Assembly (NCBI RefSeq): GCF_900187025.1
Contig: NZ_LT906478.1
Coordinates: forward strand, 1,224,001-1,288,000
From: Listeria ivanovii subsp. ivanovii
GTDB taxonomy: Bacteria; Bacillota; Bacilli; Lactobacillales; Listeriaceae
Direction of reading: 5' to 3'
DNA: 64,000 bases
Part shown: positions 1 to 8,870 of the stretch, piece by piece
Numbering within the stretch: the stretch's first letter is position 1
Layout of the letters: every line of letters starts with the position of its first letter
Position numbers and translations under genes: made by a program
The notes under the pieces: model-generated
Seen by the model: the letters and a program-made list of their open reading frames with translations, nothing else
What the model was told of the DNA's origin: nothing
Databases searched by the model: none

Positions 1-512
1 GGTTACATGTAGACGATAATGAACTCACAGATGCCGATTCACTTGCTCATTTGACACAATTAGAAGTATTAACTATTCGTAAAAATAAACTAAGAAACAT
101 TGACGCACTCGCACATTTATCCAAGCTAAAAATATTGGATTTGAGATACAATGAATTAAGAGATGTAAGTGCCTTAGGAGAGTTGAAAGAGGTAATGCGG
201 GCAGTTTTAGCTTGTCAAAAATGTGTAAACGAACCAGCGGAATATCAACCAAATGTGGTGATTCCGAATAATATCAAAGGCACAGAAGGAGCATTGATTA
301 CACCAGACTTTATTAGTGATAATGGGAAATATATAAATGGTCATGTTGTATGGAATTTACCTGCATATACAAAAGAAGTAAACTATACATTTGGGCAAAA
401 TGTAAAAGTTGGGGAAACGGAAACCGTATTTAATGGTGTAGTAGAACAGCCATTATATTCCAAGACGTCAGAAAGTTGGTACAGAGGCTGTTTCCCAAAA
501 AGAACTAGATAA
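1..512 (+). CDS. i-inlK: Internalin, 5' partial, truncated second domain
   Basis: The reading frame is open from base 3, so this is the 3' part of a gene that starts upstream. It encodes two to three 22-residue leucine-rich repeats (motif LxxLxxLxLxxNxL), then the Ig-like inter-repeat domain (VVIPNNIKG ... LITPDFISDNGKY ... VVEQPLY) seen in all its neighbours. There is no LPXTG or GW anchor in the visible part, which suggests a secreted internalin. The protein ends shortly after the Ig domain in a run of unrelated residues; bases 477-549 read in another frame give VSQKELDKA, the cap motif of a second internalin domain. The 3' end is therefore a frameshifted or deleted remnant of a longer gene. 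The symbol is by position in the LIPI-2 map. Confidence 0.72.
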   Translation, partial: LHVDDNELTDADSLAHLTQLEVLTIRKNKLRNIDALAHLSKLKILDLRYNELRDVSALGELKEVMRAVLACQKCVNEPAEYQPNVVIPNNIKGTEGALITPDFISDNGKYINGHVVWNLPAYTKEVNYTFGQNVKVGETETVFNGVVEQPLYSKTSESWYRGCFPKRTR

Positions 513-581
513 AGCGATGTATGTTCAAGCAAATCATAAACAAGCATAGTGCATTTTCCACGTGTTATATTCAATTTTAAG

Positions 582-648
582 AAAAAATCTTCAAATCGTT
601 TAAAGTCCTTGGTACTAAAGGGGGAATGGGCGATTCGGAGATTTTTTT
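582..648 (+). terminator. Intrinsic terminator, internalin type A
   Basis: AAAAATCTTCAAATCG pairs with CGATTCGGAGATTTTT across a loop of about 30 bases and runs into a T tract. A close copy follows the gene at 12516-13460. Confidence 0.6.
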
Positions 649-785
649 GTTGAGGGCTTTATCTTTTGTACAAAAGGCTAACGATAAGTCATTCCAATAT
701 TTTCTTTCAAATATGACTTTTAGACCAAGATTTATATTGCTTCGGATAAGAGTATCAATAAAGATTATTCTTACAGGCCGATGTA

Positions 786-827
786 CTAACTTTTGTTATA
801 TACATAGCAATTTTTTTAAACTAAAAT
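786..827 (+). promoter_or_regulatory. PrfA box and -10 of the InlB-like gene
   Basis: CTAACTTTTGTTAT (786-799) resembles the PrfA consensus TTAACANNTGTTAA, with three mismatches. A -10 element TAAAAT lies at 822-827, 22 bp after the box. The same spacing recurs at the neighbouring genes. PrfA control of these genes is inferred. Confidence 0.7.
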
Positions 828-935
828 ACATATTCAGAATACATTAAAGATGATGGATTTAGTGGGTAATAAAATATTATTCATGAAAAAATAATTTTTG
901 ATGTTTCCAATTTATAATAAGAGGAGTGTAAAATA

Positions 936-3900
936 TTGAGGGAAAAAAATTGGTTGCAGGGTGTATTAATAATAACGTTACTAACAATGATTGTTGCATG
1001 TATTAGCATGGATTTTAAAACAAAGGTAAGGGCTGCAAGTATTTCGCAACCAATGCCTATTAATAAACTTTTTCCAGATCCTGGTCTATCAGAAACTATC
1101 GCAGAGACATTATCAAAAAAGAACATTACAGATGTAGTGTCTCAACAAGAGTTATCAAGCATAGATGAGCTTTATGCCGATGAAAGTTGGATAAAATCTA
1201 TTAAAGGAGTTCAATATTTATCAAACTTAAGAAAAATATTTTTCCAAAAGAACCAAATCAAAGATATAAGTGATCTTGCAAGTTTAATAAAATTAGAAGA
1301 AGTAAGGTTGAATGGCAATCAAATAAGCGACATCAGTGCATTAGCTAATTTGTCTAAATTAAATGTACTAGATCTAAGTAACAACCAAATCAAAGATATC
1401 GATGCCTTATCTAACCTAGTAAAGCTAAAAAGTTTAAATTTGGATGATAATCAACTAACTGATATAAGCAAATTAGAAAGTTTAACTGCACTAAAGGAGT
1501 TGTTTTTCACTGGAAATCAAATAACCGATATAAGAGTACTATCAAAATTAACCAACTTAACTGAATTAGTTTTTAATAAAAACCAAGTAACTAATATCGC
1601 AGCATTATCAAAATTAACCAATTTAACTGCATTAGGGTTTAGAGAAAATAATGTAAAAGATATAGCCCCATTAGTGAAGTTAGTTAAATTAACTACTTTA
1701 GCTTTTAGCCAAAATCAAGTAAAAGATATAAGTGTATTAGAGACTTTGGATATTCTAGTTTATTTAGCTTTTGATGGGAACCAAGTAAAAGATATAAGTG
1801 TATTAGCAAAGTTAAACCATTTAGCTTACTTAGTTTTTGATGATAATCAGGTAACTAATATCGATGCACTGGCAAAATTACCAAATTTAATTGGAGTGAT
1901 GTTTAATGATAATAGAGTAAGAAATATGAGCCCATTAGCCAATTTAACTAAGCTAGAAAAGTTGCATGCAGAGGGTAACTACATACAAGATGTTAAAGCG
2001 TTAAGTAGTTTAACGAAACTGAAAGAATTAAAGCTAGACCGTAATTGTATCGTGGATATAAGTCCACTGGCAGGATTAAATAATCTTGACGAGTTAGAGT
2101 TATCTAATCAAATATTTACAAATTCTACTATAGGCTATCAAGAAAATTTAACTATCTCGAATATTATCAAAGATAGGGCGGGAGAATTGATAGTACCAGA
2201 TACCATCAGTGACAATGGCACTTATAAAAAGCCAAACATCTCTTGGAACATACCTACGTTAAAAAAAGAAGTAAGTTATGACTTTGAATTATATGTAATA
2301 ATTGGCCAGGCAGGAAGTTATTTTAGTGGTAAAGTAATCCAGCCACTAAACAAGCTGGACACAATAGAATACAATAAAGCCATCAATGCATATGGTCGTG
2401 TTAAATCTGGAGTAAAAAGCGCTATTTGGTCCCACCCTTATAGAACAAAAGACGCCAAACAGATAGGAACACTTTCAGTTTATGCTGGCAAAAATTTACG
2501 GATCTTACAAGAAGCAAAAACAACAAGTGGTACTTACTACCAAATTAGAGTAGGCAAAAAGACGATTGGCTGGGTAGAAGCCAAAAATATCGCTTTTTTC
2601 TACAAACCAAGCATGGAGAAAAAAGCTAATGGCGTCCGCTACATTGCCCCTGGAAAAGAAAGTCAACATGTCTATAAACTTCCTGTCATAGATGCAGCTA
2701 TCGATGAAGGAACACTTGCAAAATTCAAAGGGAAAAAACTCACTTTACAACGAGAAGTCACGATTGAAAAAGAAAAATGGATGCTACTTCAAGGTATTGG
2801 TTGGGTAAAAGCAACTAACTTGTCCACCGAGCACTATGATAAAGTACTCTACAACAAAGCCATCACCGCCTATGCGAGAGTAAAAATAGCTAAAGGAAAA
2901 CAGGTGTGGTCCACTCCATATCGTACTGCTGGCTACAAAGTGATAGGTTCTTTGTCGCGCTATAATGGTAAAAATTTACGGATCTTACGAGAAGCAAAAA
3001 CAAGGAGTGGCATTTATTATCAAGTTAGAGTTGGCAAAAAGACGATTGGTTGGGTAGAAGCCAAAAATATCACTGTTTTCTACAAACCAAGCATGGAGAA
3101 AAAAGCTAATGGCGTCCGCTACATTGCCCCTGGAAAAGAAAGCCAACATGTCTATAAACTTCCTGTCGTAGACGCGGCTATCGATGGAGGAACGCTTGCA
3201 AAATTTAAAGGAAAAAAACTCACTCTACAACGAGAAGCCATAATTGGAAAAGAAAAGTGGGTGCTACTTCAAGGAGTTGGCTGGGTAAAAGCAACTAACG
3301 TGTCTGCCTTACGCTATGATAAAGTGTTCTATAACAAAACCGTCACTGCCTATGCAAGAGTGAAAACAGTAATGGTGTGGTCCAATCCATATCGTAATGC
3401 TGGCAATAAGGCCATAGGATCTTTGTCACGCTATACTGGTAAAAACTTACGCATCTTACGAGAAGCAAAAACAAGAAGTGGCGTTTATTATCAAGTTAGA
3501 GCAGGTAAAAAGATGATTGGCTGGATAGAAGCTAAAAATTTGACTGTTTTCTATAAACCAAGTATGGAGAAAAAAGTCAAAGGTACCCGCTACATTGTCC
3601 CGGGAAAAGAAGGCCAACATGTCTATAAACTTCCTGTCGCAGACGCAGCTATTGATGGAGGAACACTTGCAAGATTCAAAGGAAAAAAACTCACTCTACA
3701 ACGAGAAGTCACGATTGGAAAAGAAAAGTGGGTGCGACTTCAAGGAGTTGGCTGGGTGAAAGCAACAAACGTGTCTGCCTTGCGCTACGATAAAGTATTC
3801 TACAATAAAGCCGTCATCGCTTATGCGAAAGTAAAAACACCCATGGTATGGTCCACCCCATATCGTACTGCTGGTTACAAAGCAGTAGGCCCTTTATTGC

Positions 3901-4259
3901 ATTATACCAGTAAAAACTTACGGATTTTACGAGAAGCAAAAACAAGGAGTGGCGTTTATTATCAAGTTAGAGTAGGCAAAAAGACGATTGGCTGGTTAGA
4001 AGCTAAAAATTTAGCTGTTTTCTATAAACCTAGTATGGAGAAAAAAGCAGCTGGAACTTGTTACGTGGTCGCAAGAAAGAAAAACAATTTGTATTACAGT
4101 CTACCGGTTGCGGATGGAACTATTAGTCGTGGCAAACTTCAAAAAATTAGTCGCAAGAATTTAACCGTTAATCGGAAAGCAACTATTGGAGGACAACAAT
4201 GGTATCGGATCAAAGGAGCTGGCTGGACAAAAGCAGCCAATCTAAGGTTGAAAAGATAA
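936..4259 (+). CDS. i-inlB1: InlB-like internalin with 13-14 LRRs and eight GW modules
   Basis: This 1107-residue protein has a signal peptide (about 1-34), an internalin cap (35-94), 13 full 22-residue LRRs plus a partial one (95-396), an Ig-like domain (about 397-475) and a C-terminal array of eight GW modules (about 480-1107). The GW modules form four tandem pairs, each with IGW[VIL]EAKN followed by GxGW[VT]KA[TA]N. In L. monocytogenes InlB, three GW modules bind lipoteichoic acid and host glycosaminoglycans. Loose surface attachment is therefore likely here, and there is no LPXTG motif. Translation starts at TTG after GAGGAG. A PrfA box lies upstream. The symbol i-inlB1 rather than B2 is assigned by gene order. 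Confidence 0.88.
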   Translation: MREKNWLQGVLIITLLTMIVACISMDFKTKVRAASISQPMPINKLFPDPGLSETIAETLSKKNITDVVSQQELSSIDELYADESWIKSIKGVQYLSNLRKIFFQKNQIKDISDLASLIKLEEVRLNGNQISDISALANLSKLNVLDLSNNQIKDIDALSNLVKLKSLNLDDNQLTDISKLESLTALKELFFTGNQITDIRVLSKLTNLTELVFNKNQVTNIAALSKLTNLTALGFRENNVKDIAPLVKLVKLTTLAFSQNQVKDISVLETLDILVYLAFDGNQVKDISVLAKLNHLAYLVFDDNQVTNIDALAKLPNLIGVMFNDNRVRNMSPLANLTKLEKLHAEGNYIQDVKALSSLTKLKELKLDRNCIVDISPLAGLNNLDELELSNQIFTNSTIGYQENLTISNIIKDRAGELIVPDTISDNGTYKKPNISWNIPTLKKEVSYDFELYVIIGQAGSYFSGKVIQPLNKLDTIEYNKAINAYGRVKSGVKSAIWSHPYRTKDAKQIGTLSVYAGKNLRILQEAKTTSGTYYQIRVGKKTIGWVEAKNIAFFYKPSMEKKANGVRYIAPGKESQHVYKLPVIDAAIDEGTLAKFKGKKLTLQREVTIEKEKWMLLQGIGWVKATNLSTEHYDKVLYNKAITAYARVKIAKGKQVWSTPYRTAGYKVIGSLSRYNGKNLRILREAKTRSGIYYQVRVGKKTIGWVEAKNITVFYKPSMEKKANGVRYIAPGKESQHVYKLPVVDAAIDGGTLAKFKGKKLTLQREAIIGKEKWVLLQGVGWVKATNVSALRYDKVFYNKTVTAYARVKTVMVWSNPYRNAGNKAIGSLSRYTGKNLRILREAKTRSGVYYQVRAGKKMIGWIEAKNLTVFYKPSMEKKVKGTRYIVPGKEGQHVYKLPVADAAIDGGTLARFKGKKLTLQREVTIGKEKWVRLQGVGWVKATNVSALRYDKVFYNKAVIAYAKVKTPMVWSTPYRTAGYKAVGPLLHYTSKNLRILREAKTRSGVYYQVRVGKKTIGWLEAKNLAVFYKPSMEKKAAGTCYVVARKKNNLYYSLPVADGTISRGKLQKISRKNLTVNRKATIGGQQWYRIKGAGWTKAANLRLKR
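2370..4256 (+). repeat. Four tandem ~480-bp repeats encoding GW-module pairs
   Basis: Units begin at 2370, 2850, 3330 and 3801, giving periods of 480, 480 and 471 bp. Units 1-3 are very similar at the DNA level. Unit 4 diverges in its second half, where the terminal module reads GAGWTKAANL. The array is a likely site of unequal recombination. Confidence 0.9.
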
Positions 4260-4347
4260 TAAAAGATACCGTATTTGTGTACAAAACTGAGGTAGTTATA
4301 TTTAGTATAAGGGCTATTCTAAAAATTTACGCATAATATCATAACTA

Positions 4348-4485
4348 GAGACTAGGATAAAAAGGTCTCTAAAAGGCAAAAGCAGAAATCATGTCTATTC
4401 CATTTTTCAAAATGGCTCTATACAATGATTTTTGCTTTTCTATTTTCCAATTTTTATTGCCGAACTTTAGTTATGCCCCAGCCTC
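4348..4485. repeat. Dispersed inverted-repeat element, copy 1
   Basis: An imperfect hairpin (AGCAGAAATCATG ... CAATGATTTTTGCTT) is enclosed by end sequences resembling GGCTGGGGCATAACTAAAG in inverted orientation. Related copies lie at 21239-21371 and about 33958-34067. It lies in the intergenic gap after the InlB-like gene and may also act as a terminator. Confidence 0.65.
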
Positions 4486-4540
4486 ATTAGAGCCATTTAA
4501 GCTAATTATTTTTAGAATTTTTTACTTTCAATAAAAAATA

Positions 4541-4582
4541 TTAACTTTTGTTATATAAATAACTCCTTTTTTTATATACAAT
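4541..4582 (+). promoter_or_regulatory. PrfA box and -10 of the 446-aa internalin gene
   Basis: TTAACTTTTGTTAT (4541-4554) differs from the PrfA consensus at two positions. A -10 TACAAT lies at 4577-4582, 22 bp after the box. Confidence 0.75.
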
Positions 4583-4689
4583 AAAAAATTGGAAGATGTT
4601 AAAGAGATATAGATAATGGTTCAGTAAAAAACTATCCATATGAAAATTCTTTTTGACGTTTCTAAATTAGGGAAAAGGAGTGTAATTTA

Positions 4690-6030
4690 TTGAGAAAAAA
4701 AGAATGGTTAAAAAAAGTATTACGGGCACTTTTACTAACATTTATTGTGGCGTGTTTGAACACAAGTTTAGGAACGAAGGTAAATGCCGCAAGTATTCCA
4801 CATCCTATGCCTATAGATAAGGTTTTTCCAGATCCTAGTCTAGCGAATGAAATGAAAATAACGTTAGGAAAGAAAAGTGTAACAGATGTCGTCACTCAAA
4901 AAGAATTAGAATCGAAAAACGAGTTCAATGCAGCTCATAAAAATATTCAATCGATTGAAGGGTTGCAGTATTTAACTAATTTAGAAGTGCTGTATTTGTC
5001 CGGGAATCAAATAACAAGTATTAGCCCTTTAAAAAGCTTAAAAAAATTAGTCGTATTAAATTTGGATGCAAATGAGTTAAGTGACATAAGTGATATAACT
5101 AAATTCTCAAGCTCGAGTGCGTTAACACACTTATTTTTGAATAATAATCAGCTAACAGATATTAGTGCATTAGCTAATTTAACTAATTTGGAAACTTTAG
5201 ATGCAATGGATAATAAATTAAGTAGCATTCAAGCACTTGCTAGCTTGGAAAAACTAAAAATGTTGCGTTTGAGCGGAAATCAAGTAAGTGATATAACAGG
5301 TTTAGAGGGATTGAATAATTTAGAGTATGTAGAGATAATTAATCAAGAATGCATAAATGAACCCATATGCTATCAGCCTTTCTTAATTATCCCCAATACT
5401 ATCAAAACTTTGGAAGGAAAGCTTATTGCACCAAAAAAAATTAGGAATAATGGTAAATATGCTCAGGAGAATGTCCAGTGGGTATTATCTAGTTATGTTG
5501 ATGAAGTAAGTTACACATTTGATGAGCTTATAAGAATTGGAAAAACACGCGCCAAATTCCATGGAAGAGTAATACAGCCATTAGAACGAAAGAAACTATT
5601 TATTGACAATCTAAAGTCTATCAAAGAAATTTTTCCAGATGCAAATCTAGCAGAAATCCTTAGAAGAGCTTTAAAGAAAAAGCATGTTACGGATCTAGTT
5701 TCGCAACATGAATTGGACAAAATAAAAGAAGTTCACGCAGATGATAGAGATATTACTTCCATTGAGGGACTGCAATATTTATTTAATTTAAATAAACTTT
5801 ATTTAGCTGATAACCAAATAAGCGATATTCGTTCTTTAGAAGTATTAACTAATTTAAAAGAATTATATTTAGATAATAATGGTTTAACAGATAAGAGCGT
5901 TAGTGGACTTATCAACTTAGCGCACTTAAACACACTCTCTATTAGAGATAATAAAGTGAGTGGAGCAATGGCTAGAAATTTAATGAACAATTTAACCAAA
6001 CTAAAAGATTTTAATTGGTGTGAACAATAA
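4690..6030 (+). CDS. i-inlJ: Secreted internalin with two LRR domains
   Basis: This 446-residue protein has a signal peptide (about 1-34), cap (PHPMPIDKVFPDP), about six LRRs, and an Ig-like domain (LIIPNTIKT ... VIQPLE) ending near 298. A second cap (IKEIFPDANLAEIL ... VSQHELDKI) and about four LRRs follow, ending NLMNNLTKLKDFN at the C-terminus. The second half lacks its own signal peptide and Ig domain. No wall-sorting motif is present. This is the only intact copy in the window of the C-terminal LRR tail that survives as broken DNA behind two neighbouring genes. The TTG start follows AAAAGGAGTG. The symbol is by island order. Confidence 0.85.
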   Translation: MRKKEWLKKVLRALLLTFIVACLNTSLGTKVNAASIPHPMPIDKVFPDPSLANEMKITLGKKSVTDVVTQKELESKNEFNAAHKNIQSIEGLQYLTNLEVLYLSGNQITSISPLKSLKKLVVLNLDANELSDISDITKFSSSSALTHLFLNNNQLTDISALANLTNLETLDAMDNKLSSIQALASLEKLKMLRLSGNQVSDITGLEGLNNLEYVEIINQECINEPICYQPFLIIPNTIKTLEGKLIAPKKIRNNGKYAQENVQWVLSSYVDEVSYTFDELIRIGKTRAKFHGRVIQPLERKKLFIDNLKSIKEIFPDANLAEILRRALKKKHVTDLVSQHELDKIKEVHADDRDITSIEGLQYLFNLNKLYLADNQISDIRSLEVLTNLKELYLDNNGLTDKSVSGLINLAHLNTLSIRDNKVSGAMARNLMNNLTKLKDFNWCEQ

Positions 6031-6117
6031 TTTTTCAGAAATGCCACCACGTTTATAATGAACAAACTTAAGCATAAATGTTAGATATAACTTGATATGC
6101 ACACGTAGGTATTCTAT

Positions 6118-6145
6118 GCTCTCGCTTAATAGCGGGGGCTTTTTT
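6118..6145 (+). terminator. Intrinsic terminator, internalin type B
   Basis: GCTCTCGCT/AGCGGGGGC hairpin with a TAAT loop followed by T6. The same hairpin, slightly changed, follows the genes ending at 8327, 10718 and 14553. Confidence 0.85.
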
Positions 6146-6207
6146 ATCCCAATTAAAAACGAACTATTTTTTTACTATTAAAAAAAATCACTAATCGCAG
6201 CGAAAAA

Positions 6208-6249
6208 TTAACATTTGTTATGTAAGCGTCTTCTTTTATTTGCTAAAAT
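6208..6249 (+). promoter_or_regulatory. PrfA box and -10 of the 230-aa internalin gene
   Basis: TTAACATTTGTTAT (6208-6221) has one mismatch to the PrfA consensus, with -10 TAAAAT at 6244-6249 after 22 bp. It is the second-best box in the window. Confidence 0.85.
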
Positions 6250-6334
6250 ACGAGTATACAAAGAGACATGGAAAAGGTAAGCTGACCAAGTTTTCTTTGG
6301 TATTTCTAAATTTATTTCTAAGGAGTGAAGCGCA

Positions 6335-7027
6335 GTGAGAAAAAATAATTGGTTACAAAATGTGGTAGTAGCAACGTTAGTATTAGTGGTGGGTTTGTGT
6401 ATTAATACAGGTTCTGGAACTAAGGTACAGGCTGCAAAGATTTCACATCCGATGCCCATTAATAAAATCTTTCCAGATCCTGATCTAGCCAATGCTGTGA
6501 AACAAAATTTAGGGAAGAAAAGTGTTACAGATTGTGTTTCTCAAAGGGCGCTAGATAAAGTACGAAAATTCAATGGCATTCAGGCTAATATTGAATCTCT
6601 AGAAGGGATACAATTTTTCACTAAATTAGAAGAGTTGTTTTTGTCTTCTAACCAAATAAAGGATATTAGTCCTTTGAAGGATTTAACGGAACTAAGGGTG
6701 TTAGATTTAAAAATGAATGAAATAAGAGATTTAACCCCATTAAGAGGATTGAGTAAGATAACTTGGCTAGATGTTACTTATCAAAAGATAGTTGAAGACT
6801 CAGTACCATTTGAATCAGACTTGTTTATTCCAATTACGGTTCAAAAAATAGATGGGAGTTTGATTACTCCGAAATGTATTACGGATAATGGAGTTTATAT
6901 GTGCGATGGTATTACATGGAATTTGCCTGGATATAAGAAAGAAGTAAGCTATAAGTTTTGGGAATATATCAATGTTGGTAAAACACGTACCACTTTTACT
7001 GGTATGGTGAAACAACCATTATACTAA
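6335..7027 (+). CDS. i-inlI: Small secreted internalin
   Basis: This 230-residue protein has a signal peptide (about 1-33), cap (SHPMPINKIFPDPDL ... SVTDCVSQRALDKV), about three LRRs and an Ig-like domain (FIPITVQKIDGS ... MVKQPLY) with which it ends. It has no anchor, like the InlC class of secreted internalins. It is most similar to the 231-residue protein encoded at 13858-14553, with which it shares the cap, the atypical junction (VTYQKIVE) and the ending. That points to a duplication within the island. It starts at GTG after AAGGAGTGAAG. The symbol is by island order. Confidence 0.85.
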   Translation: MRKNNWLQNVVVATLVLVVGLCINTGSGTKVQAAKISHPMPINKIFPDPDLANAVKQNLGKKSVTDCVSQRALDKVRKFNGIQANIESLEGIQFFTKLEELFLSSNQIKDISPLKDLTELRVLDLKMNEIRDLTPLRGLSKITWLDVTYQKIVEDSVPFESDLFIPITVQKIDGSLITPKCITDNGVYMCDGITWNLPGYKKEVSYKFWEYINVGKTRTTFTGMVKQPLY

Positions 7028-7061
7028 AAGGCTGCCTTTTTAATTGAGCCCTCGCATTTGA

Positions 7062-7113
7062 AATGCACCCAAAATGTTAGACTTAAAAATCTAGCATTAG
7101 GGTGTATTTTTTT
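7062..7113 (+). terminator. Intrinsic terminator
   Basis: AATGCACCC pairs with GGGTGTATT, with an inner AATGTTAGA/TCTAGCATT pairing, followed by T7. Half of a type-B hairpin (CCCTCGCATTT) lies just before it and appears to be a displaced older terminator. Confidence 0.75.
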
Positions 7114-7215
7114 GACTAAACATATAACCTGGAAGAAAGTGGATATTAATATACAAAGGCAATTTATCATATAATATATTTTTACAATAAAAAATTATAG
7201 TTACGAGCAAATATA

Positions 7216-7256
7216 TTAACTTTTGTTATATAAACAACTTTTTTTTTAGCTAAAAT
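7216..7256 (+). promoter_or_regulatory. PrfA box and -10 of the 320-aa internalin gene
   Basis: TTAACTTTTGTTAT (7216-7229) has two mismatches to consensus. The -10 TAAAAT is at 7251-7256, 21 bp after the box, one base shorter than at the other genes. Confidence 0.75.
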
Positions 7257-7364
7257 AAATAATTGGGTTATGTTTAAAAGGATTGGAAGTGGTTAGTTGA
7301 CAAAATCTATTCATATGAAAATTCTTTTTGATGTTTCTAATTCATAAAAGAGGAGTGTAAATCG

Positions 7365-8327
7365 TTGAAAAAAAAAGATTGGTTAAAAAGTGTAGTAGTA
7401 GCAATTTTAGTATTAATGGTAGGTTTTTGTGCTAATATTTACTTTGGAACAAAGGTATATGCTGCAGGTATTCTACATTCGATACCTATAAATGAAATTT
7501 TTCAGGATTATGGTTTAGCGAATGCAGTGAAACGACAATTAGGAAAGCAAAGTGTTACAGAGGTTGTTTCACAAAGAGAACTAGATGAAATACAAAAGTT
7601 AAATGGTAATGGTTGCAACATTAAATCTATTAAAGGGGTAGAATATCTTACTAATTTAACAAAGTTATATCTATCTTATAATCATATAAGTGATATTAGC
7701 GCGCTTGCTTCTTTGAGTCAACTTGAGGTATTATCTTTAAAGCAGAATAAGCTAAAAGACATCAATTCATTAGCTAACTTGACCAAATTAAGATGTTTGT
7801 ATGTGAGTAACAATCAATTAAGAGATTTATGGGCATTAGAAGGGCTGAAGAATTTAGAGTATGTAGATGCAGAAGAACAAACCTGCACCAATAATCCTGT
7901 TGTATACAAACCAAAAGTGGTTATTCCAAATACGATTAAAGACATGAGCGGAAAGTCAGTTACACCAAATTTTATTAGCGATAATGGAGAATATATAAAT
8001 ACGGATGTTATATGGGAGTTGCCGACATATACAACGGAAGTAAGCTATAGATTTAAGGATATTCTAAACATTGGGAAAGACTACGTTCTATTTAGTGGTG
8101 TAGTAATACAGCCAGTGGAATTAGAGGCACCTGCTGCTGAAAATGCACCCTCTATTAACCAAACTTTACCAGCAGCAAGTCTAACAGAAGCACTAAAAAA
8201 AGGCTTAAGAAAAAAGGCAGTTACGGATATTAGTCCAAAAAGTGAATTAGATAAGGCGAATGAATTTCACGATGAAAATAGAGGAAGTGCAATGTTTATG
8301 CAACTTAAGAAATCTCTACTTATGTGA
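7365..8327 (+). CDS. i-inlH: Secreted internalin with truncated second domain
   Basis: This 320-residue protein has a signal peptide (about 1-34), cap (INEIFQDYGLANAV ... VVSQRELDEI), about four LRRs and an Ig-like domain ending VVIQPVE near residue 248. A second cap follows (NQTLPAASLTEAL ... AVTDISPKSELDKA) but breaks off at 320 before any LRR. The DNA beyond the stop (8338-8420) still encodes, out of frame and interrupted, ARNLMINLTKLEVFNGW, matching the C-terminus of the 446-residue neighbour. The gene has therefore lost the middle of its second domain. The TTG start follows GAGGAGTG. The symbol is by island order. Confidence 0.82.
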   Translation: MKKKDWLKSVVVAILVLMVGFCANIYFGTKVYAAGILHSIPINEIFQDYGLANAVKRQLGKQSVTEVVSQRELDEIQKLNGNGCNIKSIKGVEYLTNLTKLYLSYNHISDISALASLSQLEVLSLKQNKLKDINSLANLTKLRCLYVSNNQLRDLWALEGLKNLEYVDAEEQTCTNNPVVYKPKVVIPNTIKDMSGKSVTPNFISDNGEYINTDVIWELPTYTTEVSYRFKDILNIGKDYVLFSGVVIQPVELEAPAAENAPSINQTLPAASLTEALKKGLRKKAVTDISPKSELDKANEFHDENRGSAMFMQLKKSLLM

Positions 8328-8420
8328 TACCAACCGGAAAGGAAATAAATGAACAAATGCTAGGAATTTAATGATTAATTTAACCAAACTAGAAGTTTTT
8401 AATGGGTGGAAAAATAGTGT
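8328..8420 (+). pseudogene. Relic of second LRR domain behind the 320-aa internalin
   Basis: Read in frame from about 8350, the sequence gives NARNLMINLTKLEVFNGW, closely matching the C-terminal residues of the intact two-domain gene ending at 6030. It is separated from the upstream frame by the stop at 8325-8327 and by an apparent deletion. Confidence 0.75.
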
Positions 8421-8504
8421 TTTTAGAAATAATATTACGTTTATAATTAGAGAATTGTGCACAGTGGCTAGGTGTATGTAAAGATACATTCGTGTATACT
8501 TCAT

Positions 8505-8532
8505 GCTCTCGCTTAATAGTGAGAGCTTTTTT
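8505..8532 (+). terminator. Intrinsic terminator, internalin type B
   Basis: GCTCTCGCT/AGTGAGAGC hairpin with a T tract, nearly identical to the one at 6118. Confidence 0.85.
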
Positions 8533-8721
8533 ATGTAATCAAAATATACGAGATATGATGGAGATAAACTGTTATGTTCATTACAAGAGTAAACGGAGGA
8601 AGTAAGTTGTAATAATAAGCAGTAAGAAAATAATTCTAATTATTCATAAGGTTTACGATTGCATGAGAGCAAGTTAGCGTCAGTATTTAGTCATTTTTCT
8701 CCTTGATAATGAGTGGAAGTA

Positions 8722-8763
8722 TTAACTTTTGTTGTATGAATTGTTTCTTTTTTTAGCTAAAAT
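8722..8763 (+). promoter_or_regulatory. PrfA box and -10 of the 615-aa internalin gene
   Basis: TTAACTTTTGTTGT (8722-8735) has three mismatches to consensus. A -10 TAAAAT lies at 8758-8763, 22 bp after the box. Confidence 0.68.
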
Positions 8764-8870
8764 ACACAGTTGGAACATGTTGAAGCTATTTTTAGATGGT
8801 GATATGGAAGGTACTATCCGTCCGAAGATTCTTTGAGTGTTGCTAATTTATGTAAAAGGAGTGCAATGTA

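Noticed and set aside
626-847. 73-codon plus-strand frame between the first two internalin genes
   Set aside because: No ribosome binding site, it overlaps the terminator arm and the PrfA box, and its composition is that of AT-rich spacer.
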